Shown: piece after piece, positions 16,072 through 22,872 of the stretch | Numbering within the stretch: the first letter of the stretch is position 1 | Layout: every line of letters begins with the position of its first letter | From: Nocardioides sp. SR21 | Lineage (GTDB): Bacteria > Actinomycetota > Actinomycetes > Propionibacteriales > Nocardioidaceae | Direction: 5' to 3' | DNA: 64,000 nt | Assembly (NCBI RefSeq): GCF_022761125.1 | Contig: NZ_JAKWJR010000004.1 | Span: forward strand, 248,001-312,000 | Notes under the pieces: generated by a model | Told to the model about the DNA's origin: nothing | The model's input: the letters and a program-made list of their open reading frames with translations, nothing else | The model's database searches: none | Program-made: the position numbers and the translations under genes

Positions 16072-16550
16072 TGGAGCCCACGCTGCTGACCCGCCGCCTC
16101 GCGGCGCTGCGCCGGATGGACAACGTGCCCGCCGAGGACCTCGACGCGCTCTGGGCGGACTGCACGCCCGTGCGCGCGGCCGACATCCTGGGCTCCTGGG
16201 CCGGCTCGGACTTCGACACCGACCACCCGGTGCACGGGATGCTCGCCGCGTCCGGCTGGCACGGCAAGCGCTTCGAGTCGGTGAAGGTCGCGCACCCACT
16301 GATCTGCCGCGGCGAGGACGGCGCGCTGTTCTCCAACGAGGAGCTCGGCCGCGGGCTCGCGTCCCTCTGGGACATCGAGTTCCGCGACGAGGTCACCGCG
16401 TCGATGGTCTACGACGGCCAGCCGGTCGTCGACCACTTCAAGGCCGTCGACGCCGACAGCCCGCCCACCATCCTGCTCGGGGTGATGAACGGCAAGGGCG
16501 TGCGCCACCAGGGCCGGCACTACTACTTCGTGCTCGAGCGCGAGGCCTGA
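16071..16550 (+). CDS. DUF4334 / GXWXG-domain protein
   Basis: A 159-aa protein with an N-terminal GXWXG motif (GSWAGSDFDTDHP, about residues 42-54) and a C-terminal DUF4334 segment (MNGKGVRHQGRHYYFVLER). The family is uncharacterised but often sits among lipid and acyl-CoA genes in actinobacteria. The fold looks lipocalin-like, so a small-lipid-binding role is plausible. Last gene of the GMC-transport operon, translationally coupled to the acyl-CoA ligase and followed by a terminator. Confidence 0.85.
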   Translation: MEPTLLTRRLAALRRMDNVPAEDLDALWADCTPVRAADILGSWAGSDFDTDHPVHGMLAASGWHGKRFESVKVAHPLICRGEDGALFSNEELGRGLASLWDIEFRDEVTASMVYDGQPVVDHFKAVDADSPPTILLGVMNGKGVRHQGRHYYFVLEREA

Positions 16551-16560
16551 GAACGAAAGA

Positions 16561-16630
16561 GAGGCCCCCGGTCTGCCAGCCGGACACTTGCCTTCCCCTT
16601 GCGAGTGTCCTTCGGCGGGCCAGGGGCCTC
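16561..16630 (+). terminator. Compound hairpin ending the GMC/transport operon
   Basis: An outer GAGGCCCC/GGGGCCTC stem (16561-16568 with 16623-16630) encloses an inner GGACACT/AGTGTCC stem (16582-16588 with 16604-16610). There is no long T run. It begins 10 nt after the last stop codon. Confidence 0.7.
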
Positions 16631-16689
16631 GTCTGCGCGCAAACCTAGGAGCGGGGACGGGCACTGGTCAACGCCACGCAGTCACAGCC

Positions 16690-16841
16690 TGTGGATAACT
16701 CTGTGGACAACCTTGTGGAGGACGCCGCGGACCGGTGGAGGAACCCGGTCCGGTGCGGGATCAGGCTGTGGACGAGCCGCGGTCCGGGACGACGTACCCG
16801 CCCCTGACCAGCAACAATGGCTCTCCACCGGGTGTGGAGAA
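16690..16841 (+). promoter_or_regulatory. Cluster of DnaA-box-like sites upstream of the PHP gene
   Basis: Four direct TGTGGANNA nonamers occur in about 150 bp: TGTGGATAA (16690), TGTGGACAA (16702), TGTGGACGA (16767) and TGTGGAGAA (16833). The first two are perfect complements of TTATCCACA and TTGTCCACA, the E. coli and actinobacterial DnaA-box consensus. The rest of the 325-bp gap 16551-16875 holds only the operon terminator; no gene is evident. Confidence 0.5.
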
Positions 16842-16875
16842 AAGAAACCCGGAACGAGTTCGGGAGGTCATCGGC

Positions 16876-17913
16876 GTGTCGGAGCCCCGCTACGAGGGTG
16901 GTCCAGTCGCGGCGCTGCGCCGGATCGCGTTCCTGCTGGAGCGCGGCCGCGAGGACACCTACAAGGTGAAGGCGTTCCGCGGCGCGGCCGCGTCGATCCT
17001 CCCGCTGCCGTCCGAGCAGGTGGCGGCGGCGGTCGAGGACGGCACCCTCACCGACCTTCCGGGGGTCGGCGCCAGCTCGGCGAAGGTGATCGCCGCGGCC
17101 GTGCGCGGTGAGATGCCGGCCCGGCTGGCCGAGCTGGAGCACGAGCACGGCGGCCCGCTGACCGCGGGCGGCGCCGAGCTGCGTGCCGCTCTGCGCGGCG
17201 ACCTGCACTCCCACTCGGACTGGTCCGACGGCGGCTCGCCGATCGAGGAGATGGCGTTCACGGCGATGGAGCTCGGCCACGAGTACCTCGTGCTCACCGA
17301 CCACTCGCCTCGGCTGACCGTCGCGCACGGGCTGAGCCCGGAGCGGCTCACCCGCCAGCTCGGTGTCGTCGACGCCGTCAACGACCACCTGTCAGGGAAC
17401 TTCACGCTCCTCAAGGGCATCGAGGTCGACATCCTCGACGACGGCGGGCTCGACCAGGAGGACGCGCTGCTCGCCCGGCTCGACGTCCGGGTCGCGAGCG
17501 TGCACTCGAAGCTCAAGATGGACGCCCCCGACATGACCAAGCGGATGATCGCCGCGGTGCAGAACCCGTTCACCAACGTGCTCGGCCACTGCACCGGCCG
17601 GATGGTGATGGGCAACCGCGGCACCCGGCCCCCGTCACGGTTCGACGCGAAGGCGGTCTTCCGGGCGTGCGCCGACAACGACGTGGCCGTCGAGATCAAC
17701 TCGCGCCCCGAGCGCCGCGACCCGCCCACCGACCTGATCGCGCTCGCGCTCGACCTGGGCTGCGTGTTCTCGATCGACAGCGACGCACACGCGCCCGGTC
17801 AGCTCGACTTCCAGGTGTACGGCTGCGAGCGCGCCGAGGAGGCCGGGATCCCCGCCGAACGCATCGTCAACACCTGGCCGCGAGAGCGCCTGTTGTCGTG
17901 GGCGAAGAAGTAG
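16876..17913 (+). CDS. PHP domain-containing protein with N-terminal Pol-beta-like HhH region
   Basis: A 345-aa protein. The N-terminal 95 or so residues (AALRRIAFLLERGREDTYKVKAFRGAA... and LPGVGASSAKVI) resemble the helix-hairpin-helix domain of family X polymerases. The PHP metal-binding domain follows, with metal-ligand motifs DLHSHSDWSDG (about residue 112), LTDHSP, EVDIL, HSK and DSDAHAP. There is no polymerase palm. PHP domains are metal-dependent phosphoesterases, so nuclease or phosphatase activity is inferred. GTG start after an AACGAGTTCGGGAGG ribosome site. The upstream gap carries DnaA-box-like repeats. Confidence 0.83.
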   Translation: MSEPRYEGGPVAALRRIAFLLERGREDTYKVKAFRGAAASILPLPSEQVAAAVEDGTLTDLPGVGASSAKVIAAAVRGEMPARLAELEHEHGGPLTAGGAELRAALRGDLHSHSDWSDGGSPIEEMAFTAMELGHEYLVLTDHSPRLTVAHGLSPERLTRQLGVVDAVNDHLSGNFTLLKGIEVDILDDGGLDQEDALLARLDVRVASVHSKLKMDAPDMTKRMIAAVQNPFTNVLGHCTGRMVMGNRGTRPPSRFDAKAVFRACADNDVAVEINSRPERRDPPTDLIALALDLGCVFSIDSDAHAPGQLDFQVYGCERAEEAGIPAERIVNTWPRERLLSWAKK

Positions 17914-17922
17914 CGTGCTGAC

Positions 17923-18447
17923 ATGACCCAGCCGCAGGTGGAGGTACGGCGCTCGAAGCGGCGCCGGCGTACCGTCTCGGCCTACCGCGACGGCGACCGC
18001 GTCGTGGTGATGATCCCCGCCTCCTTGTCGCGCAAGGAGGAGGCGGAGTGGGTCGAGACGATGCTCGCCCGCCTCGAACGGTCCGAGCGGCGGCGCAAGC
18101 CCAGCGACACCGACCTGCACCGCCGGGCCACCGAGCTGAGCGACAAGTACCTCGGCGGGCTGGCGATGCCGGAGTCGGTGCGCTGGGTCGACAACCAGCG
18201 GTCGCGGTGGGGCTCCTGCACGCCGGGGGACCGGACCATCCGGCTCTCGTCGCGGCTGCAGGGCATGCCCGGCTGGGTGGTCGACTACGTGCTCATCCAC
18301 GAGCTCGCGCACCTGCTCGAGCCCGGGCACGACGCGAAGTTCTGGGCGTGGGTGGACCGCTACCCGCAGTCCGAGCGGGCCAAGGGCTACCTGATCGGCT
18401 GGTCCGCCGCGGCCAAGCTCGATCCGCCGCCGGTCGAGCACGACTGA
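17923..18447 (+). CDS. YgjP-like/DUF45 zinc metallopeptidase
   Basis: This 174-aa protein has the SprT/WLM-like motif HELAHLLEPGHDAKFW (about residues 126-141) with HExxH and a downstream His, preceded by the RWGSC signature of the DUF45/YgjP family. Cytoplasmic, with no signal peptide; often annotated M48-family metallopeptidase. TAGCGT (17911), which includes the stop of the preceding gene, lies 6 nt before the ATG, indicating its own leaderless promoter. The 3' end overlaps the converging NUDIX gene by 61 nt. Confidence 0.87.
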   Translation: MTQPQVEVRRSKRRRRTVSAYRDGDRVVVMIPASLSRKEEAEWVETMLARLERSERRRKPSDTDLHRRATELSDKYLGGLAMPESVRWVDNQRSRWGSCTPGDRTIRLSSRLQGMPGWVVDYVLIHELAHLLEPGHDAKFWAWVDRYPQSERAKGYLIGWSAAAKLDPPPVEHD

Positions 18448-18992
18448 CGCACGCGCGCCAGCGCGATCGCCTCGACGAGGTCCGGCTCGGGCTCGGGCAG
18501 CGCGTCGACCGGCCACCAGCGCACGTCCAGCGACTCCTCGCTGACCGCGTGCTCGGCGCCGGCCGGTGCGACGGCGACGAACCGCACGTCGAGGTGGTGC
18601 ACGTCGCCGGCGCCGCCCTCGGACGGGCCACAGAACGGTACGGCGTGCTCGCTGAGCTGGACCGGCTCCGGGTCGAGCACCAGCCCGGCCAGGCCGGACT
18701 CCTCGGTCGCCTCGCGCAGCGCCGCTCCGGCGAGCGTGGTGTCACCGGGCTCGCAGTGCCCGCCGAACTGGAACCACCGCCGCGCCTTGGCGTGCAGCGT
18801 CAGCAGCACCGCGCTGCCGTCGCCGTTCAGCACCACCGTGCTCGCGGTGACGTGGTCGGGCCGGCAGCCACGGGTCATCCCGTCGGGGTGCGCGCGCAGG
18901 TGGGCGACGTACCGCTCGCGGAGCCGCTCCTGCCCGTCGTGCGGCGCGCGCCAGCCCTCGAGGAGCGCCAGCGCGTCGGCGTGGAGACTCAC
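18387..18992 (-). CDS. NUDIX hydrolase
   Basis: The 201-aa protein contains a NUDIX box variant, GGHCEPGD...AALREATEESGL (about residues 77-101), with one residue more than the textbook spacing but the REXXEEXG core intact. It would cleave a nucleoside-diphosphate-linked substrate using Mg2+. GTG start overlapping the protease stop in a GTGA junction, so it is coupled to the upstream gene. The last residues are low in complexity, and the unusually long 61-nt overlap with the opposite gene makes its exact C-terminus less certain. Confidence 0.82.
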   Translation of the reverse strand: MSLHADALALLEGWRAPHDGQERLRERYVAHLRAHPDGMTRGCRPDHVTASTVVLNGDGSAVLLTLHAKARRWFQFGGHCEPGDTTLAGAALREATEESGLAGLVLDPEPVQLSEHAVPFCGPSEGGAGDVHHLDVRFVAVAPAGAEHAVSEESLDVRWWPVDALPEPEPDLVEAIALARVRQSCSTGGGSSLAAADQPIR

Positions 18993-20296
18993 TCCCCGTC
19001 GAGGAGCTTCTTCAGCTCCGCGTCGAAGTCCTCGTCGGCCAGCTCCGGCGGGGCCGTCGCGTCCTCGCGGAACCCCAGCGGGTCGTCGAGGTCCTCCGCG
19101 GTCGGCAGCAGGTGCGGGTGCATCCACACGCCGTCGCGTCCCTCCGTGCCCTGGCGGGTGCGCAGCGAGCCCCACAGCGTGGAGGCGTCGCGCAGCCGGC
19201 GCGGGCGCAGCTCGAGGCCGACGAGCGTGGCGAACGTCTGCTCGGCCGGGCCGCCGGCCGCGCGGCGGCGCCGGAACGCCTCCTGCAGCTTGGCCGCCGA
19301 CGGCATCCGCTCGACGGTGGCCTGGCCGACGACCTCGTCCACCCAGCCCTCGACGAGCGCGAGGGTGACCTCGAGCCGCTGCAGAGCGGCGTCCTGCGAG
19401 GCCGATCGCGGCAGGTCGAACAGGCCGCCGTCCAGCAGCGCCTGCATCGACTCCGGGTTGGTGGGGTCGATGCCCTGCATCTGCTCCTCGATCTTCGCCT
19501 GCAGGCCCTGGGCGTTGACCTCGATGCCGCGGGCGTACTCGGCGACCGCGTCGATCAGGTGCTGGCGCAGCCACGGGACGTGGGAGAAGAGGCGCTGGTG
19601 GGCGGCCTCGCGCAGCGCGAGGTAGAGGAGCACGTCGTCCTCGGTCACGTCGAGACCGGCCGCGAACTCGGTGACGTTCGTGGTCACGATCGCGGCCTGG
19701 CCGGGCGCGGCGAGGGGCAGGCCGATGTCGGAGACGCTGAGCACCTCCGAGGCGAGCCCGCCCAGGCCGGAGCCGACCTGCGAGGCGAGCATCCCGCCGA
19801 CCGCCTTGCCGAGGATGCCGAGCAGCGGCCCGGCCATCGACGCCTCCTCGGGCAGCGCGCCGCCGAGCGCCTGCACCGACGACTCCGCGATCGGCTCCAC
19901 GAGCACCTTCCACACGTCGGTGGTCCCGACGACCCACTCGGCGCGGCTCCAGGCCGCGGTCGAGGTGACGCCGGACGGGAACTCGGTGGTCGTGTCGAGC
20001 CAGTGGTCGGCGAGCCGGACCGCGTCGGCGACGGCGTCCTTCTGCTTCTGCGACGGCGACGGGTCGGGGGACTGGGCGACGACCTTGCGTGCGGTGTCGA
20101 GCACGAACTCCCAGTTCACCGGGCCGTCGTGCGGCTGCATGAGGAACTGGAGCTGGCTGAAGAGCTGGTTGAGGTCGGGGAGGCCCGGGGCGGCGCCCGC
20201 CGGTCCGTTGGCGAAGGCGCCGAAGATCTGCTCGAACGGCGTGCCCTTGAACGGGTTCTTGCCCTCGTCGGGCGTCTCGCCCGGCTTGTCACTCAT
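18989..20296 (-). CDS. DUF2342-family zinc-dependent metalloprotease-like protein
   Basis: A 435-aa protein with a Gly/Pro-rich N-terminal region (FGAFANGPAG), a long helical domain and an EAAH metal-ligand-like motif (LREAAHQRLFSHVPWL, about residue 212) characteristic of the actinobacterial DUF2342 family. An equivalent gene lies in the mycobacterial uvrD2-whiB7 neighbourhood. The proteolytic activity is inferred from the fold family and is not established. It shares a junction with the downstream NUDIX gene and is divergent from moaE. Confidence 0.83.
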   Translation of the reverse strand: MSDKPGETPDEGKNPFKGTPFEQIFGAFANGPAGAAPGLPDLNQLFSQLQFLMQPHDGPVNWEFVLDTARKVVAQSPDPSPSQKQKDAVADAVRLADHWLDTTTEFPSGVTSTAAWSRAEWVVGTTDVWKVLVEPIAESSVQALGGALPEEASMAGPLLGILGKAVGGMLASQVGSGLGGLASEVLSVSDIGLPLAAPGQAAIVTTNVTEFAAGLDVTEDDVLLYLALREAAHQRLFSHVPWLRQHLIDAVAEYARGIEVNAQGLQAKIEEQMQGIDPTNPESMQALLDGGLFDLPRSASQDAALQRLEVTLALVEGWVDEVVGQATVERMPSAAKLQEAFRRRRAAGGPAEQTFATLVGLELRPRRLRDASTLWGSLRTRQGTEGRDGVWMHPHLLPTAEDLDDPLGFREDATAPPELADEDFDAELKKLLDGE

Positions 20297-20332
20297 GGCA
20301 CCAACGGTACGCCGCGGGCCTAGGGTTGGCGT

Positions 20333-20758
20333 GTGACCTCCGCCGTACGCCTCGTGGACCTCCGGGAGACCCCGCTCGACGTCAGTGAGGTCGTCGCCGC
20401 GCTCGACGACGACGCCTCGGGCGGCCTGACCCTGTTCGTGGGCCGGGTGCGCGACCACGACGGCGGCAAGGGCGTCCACGGCCTCGACTACAGCGCCCAC
20501 CCGACGGCGCTGGAGAAGATGCGCGAGATCTGCGAGCAGGTGGCGTCGACGTACGACGTCCACGGCATCGCCGCCGTCCACCGGGTGGGCACGCTGGCGA
20601 TCGGCGACATCGCGGTGATCGTCGCGACCACCACCGCGCACCGCGGGGAGGCGTTCGACGCGTCGCGCGCGCTGATCGACACCCTCAAGGCCGAGGTGCC
20701 GATCTGGAAGCACCAGCGCTTCGCCGACGGCTCCGAGGAGTGGGTGGGCACGCCGTAG
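20333..20758 (+). CDS. moaE: Molybdopterin synthase catalytic subunit MoaE
   Basis: A 141-aa protein matching MoaE: LFVGRVRDHDGGKGVHGLDYSAH near the N-terminus, HRVGTLAIGDIAVIVATT in the middle, and the active-site lysine region LKAEVPIWKHQRF. It transfers sulfur from MoaD to precursor Z in molybdenum cofactor synthesis. TAGGGT lies exactly 6 nt before the GTG start (leaderless). No moaD is beside it; the xanthine-dehydrogenase-type genes at the right edge would consume the cofactor. Confidence 0.92.
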   Translation: MTSAVRLVDLRETPLDVSEVVAALDDDASGGLTLFVGRVRDHDGGKGVHGLDYSAHPTALEKMREICEQVASTYDVHGIAAVHRVGTLAIGDIAVIVATTTAHRGEAFDASRALIDTLKAEVPIWKHQRFADGSEEWVGTP

Positions 20759-20873
20759 GAGACGCGGGAAGCCGTGGCAGGCAGTGGTGCGGGGACCTCG
20801 CTGGCGCTCGCTGCTCGACCACCGGTGCGCGAGCCTCCCCGGCGGCGGGCGCGTGCGCGCCTAGCCTGAGCAC

Positions 20874-21116
20874 GTGGAGATCCTGCTCTGGCTGGTGCCG
20901 TCCGTCGTCGTCACGCTGCTGGCGATGCTCTGGGTCGGCTGGCTGGGGCGAGAGGGCCGCGGCGAGGTCGAGCGCGACGTCGCCGTGCGCCGGATCGCCA
21001 CCGCGCTCGAGCCGAACCCGCGGCGTCGGCGCCCGGCGCCCGGCTACGCTGTGAAGCGGCCCGACCCCGACCGCTCCACCGGCATCGCTGTACGCCCGTC
21101 GCGTCGCGCTTCCTGA
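20874..21116 (+). CDS. Small single-pass membrane protein, 80 aa
   Basis: One hydrophobic N-terminal segment (LLWLVPSVVVTLLAMLWVGWLG, about residues 4-25) is followed by a basic Arg/Pro-rich cytoplasmic tail. TAGCCT is located 6 nt before the GTG start, a good leaderless signal and the main reason to accept the gene. It lies upstream of the YlbL-like protease in the same orientation. No family recognised; function unknown. Confidence 0.65.
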   Translation: MEILLWLVPSVVVTLLAMLWVGWLGREGRGEVERDVAVRRIATALEPNPRRRRPAPGYAVKRPDPDRSTGIAVRPSRRAS

Positions 21117-21158
21117 CCCGCCTGCGCCGGGTTGGGCGGGTTTGAGAGGCTTGGCGCC

Positions 21159-22223
21159 ATGACGCAGCGGACCGTGGCCGGAGTGCTGGCCGTCCCGTTG
21201 CTCATCGGGTTGTGGCTGGCCGCCGCGCTGCACCCGCTCCCGTACGTCACCTACGAGCCCGGGCTGACCGTCGACGTGCTCGGCACGAACGACCAGGGCG
21301 ACGAGATCATCGAGGTCTCGGGGCACGAGACCTTCCGCGACGACGGCCAGCTGCGGATGACGACCGTGTACGTATCGCAGCCCCTCCCGAAGGGCTCGAA
21401 CAACCTCTTCGAGCTGATGTACGACTGGGTCAGTGACGAGGACGCCGTCTACCCGTACGACGCGGTCTACCGCGAGGACGAGACCGTCGAGCAGAACCGC
21501 GAGGAGGGCGCCGCGGAGATGACGTCCTCGCAGGACGCCGCCACCGCGGCCGCGCTCGAGGAGCTCGGGTACGACGTCACGCACCCCGCGGTCGTCGGCG
21601 TCGTGCCGAAGGCGCCGGCCGACGGGAAGCTCGAGGACGGCGACGTGATCCTCGAGGTCGACGACCAGGAGGTCGACGACACCCAGGCCGTCGCCGACGC
21701 GGTGGCGGCGGCCCCCGAGGGCGAGCCGGTCGCGTTCCTGGTGCTCCGCGACGACCAGCGCATCGAGGTCGAGGTCACGCCCGAGGTCGCCGACGGCCGG
21801 CCCCAGGTCGGGATCCAGCTCGGCACCGTCGTGACGCCCGACCTCCCGGTCGACGTCACGATCAACATCGACGAGGGCATCGGCGGCCCGAGCGCGGGGC
21901 TGATGTTCTCCCTCGGCATCTACGACACGCTCACGCCCGGCTCGCTCACCGGCGGCCAGGTCGTCGCCGGCACCGGCACCCTCGACGCCACCGGCACCGT
22001 CGGCCCGATCGGCGGCATCCAGCAGAAGGTCGTGGGCGCCCGCGACGCCGGGGCGAAGCTGTTCCTCGTGCCGCCGGACAACTGCGACCAGGCCGTGCTC
22101 GCGCCGAACGACGACATGCGCCTGGTCCGGGCGCCCACCATGCACAGTGCGCGCGAGTCCGTCGAGGCGTGGGTCGAGGACCCCGATGCCGAGCTCCCGA
22201 GCTGCGAGAAGGGCGACGCATGA
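21159..22223 (+). CDS. YlbL-like PDZ and Lon-type (S16) membrane-anchored protease
   Basis: The 354-aa protein has an N-terminal signal anchor (VLAVPLLIGLWLAAALHPL), a PDZ domain around residues 140-225 (KLEDGDVILEVDDQEVDDTQA) and a C-terminal S16 protease domain with catalytic Ser in GGPSAGLMF (about residue 244) and Lys in GIQQKVVGA (about 289). The PDZ-Lon combination is the YlbL type seen next to UPF0182 in mycobacteria. Active site faces outside. I prefer ATG 21159 over an upstream in-frame start at 21132 because the signal anchor then begins at the N-terminus. Confidence 0.9.
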   Translation: MTQRTVAGVLAVPLLIGLWLAAALHPLPYVTYEPGLTVDVLGTNDQGDEIIEVSGHETFRDDGQLRMTTVYVSQPLPKGSNNLFELMYDWVSDEDAVYPYDAVYREDETVEQNREEGAAEMTSSQDAATAAALEELGYDVTHPAVVGVVPKAPADGKLEDGDVILEVDDQEVDDTQAVADAVAAAPEGEPVAFLVLRDDQRIEVEVTPEVADGRPQVGIQLGTVVTPDLPVDVTINIDEGIGGPSAGLMFSLGIYDTLTPGSLTGGQVVAGTGTLDATGTVGPIGGIQQKVVGARDAGAKLFLVPPDNCDQAVLAPNDDMRLVRAPTMHSARESVEAWVEDPDAELPSCEKGDA

Positions 22224-22290
22224 TCACCCCACGCAATCGCGCAGTTCCCCCGCTGCGCTCCTCCAGCCCACGATTCCGAGGGGACCCCGC

Positions 22291-22872
22291 GTGACCGAGT
22301 TCGACGACAGCCTCGACGTGGACCCGGCGCTCGCCGCCGCGGTCCTCGAGATCGAGAGCCACACCGCAGCCGGGGGCTGGGACCAGCCGGCGCGTCTCTA
22401 CGCGCTGGTCGACACCGCGGCGCTGGTACGCCGCGAGCCCGCCCTCGCCGCCGCGATGGGCCTGGACGCCTCCTCGGCGCAGGGGTCGCTGACCCCGGTC
22501 GAGCAGGACCAGCTCGCCCCGGACCAGCCGCTCGAGGTCGTGCTCGAGTCGATCGTGTGGCCCGAGGAGGTCGCCGGCTGCGCTGCCGTGGTGGAGCGGC
22601 TGGTGCTGCCGCCGGACGCCGACGCGCACATCCCGGACGACCAGGCGGCCGCCGAGGAGTTCGCTCGCGAGCACCCGGAGCGCCAGGAGGTCCGCATCGT
22701 CGCGGGCGCGACCCGCGCCGGCGCTACCTACTGTGCCCTACGTTTGCGAGCGCACGACGACGACCAGTCCGTCGTGGGTGGGGGTGACCTCGTGCCGGCA
22801 CTGCTGCAGCTGCTGCGCGCGACGTTGGAGGAGCCCGGCGCTGCCGGGCACGAAAGGGAGAACCAAGCATGA
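22291..22872 (+). CDS. PPA1309-family protein
   Basis: A 193-aa acidic cytoplasmic protein matching the actinobacterial PPA1309 family (EIESHTAAGGWDQPARLYALVDTAAL; LESIVWPEEVAGCAAVVERL; GATYCALRLRAHDDD). Function unknown. It sits between the YlbL-like protease and UPF0182 and overlaps the latter by an ATGA junction, so the three are probably one operon. GTG start with GAGGGGA upstream. The order PPA1309-UPF0182 is widely conserved in actinobacteria. Confidence 0.87.
   Translation: MTEFDDSLDVDPALAAAVLEIESHTAAGGWDQPARLYALVDTAALVRREPALAAAMGLDASSAQGSLTPVEQDQLAPDQPLEVVLESIVWPEEVAGCAAVVERLVLPPDADAHIPDDQAAAEEFAREHPERQEVRIVAGATRAGATYCALRLRAHDDDQSVVGGGDLVPALLQLLRATLEEPGAAGHERENQA

Noticed and set aside
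12958..16299. An 1113-codon minus-strand open frame
   Set aside because: It is antisense to the acyl-CoA dehydrogenase, ligase and DUF4334 genes; composition is Arg/Gly/His/Val-rich with no domain.
16690..16841. Chromosomal replication origin
   Set aside because: DnaA-box-like repeats occur, but there is no AT-rich unwinding element and no dnaA, dnaN, gyrB or rpmH nearby.
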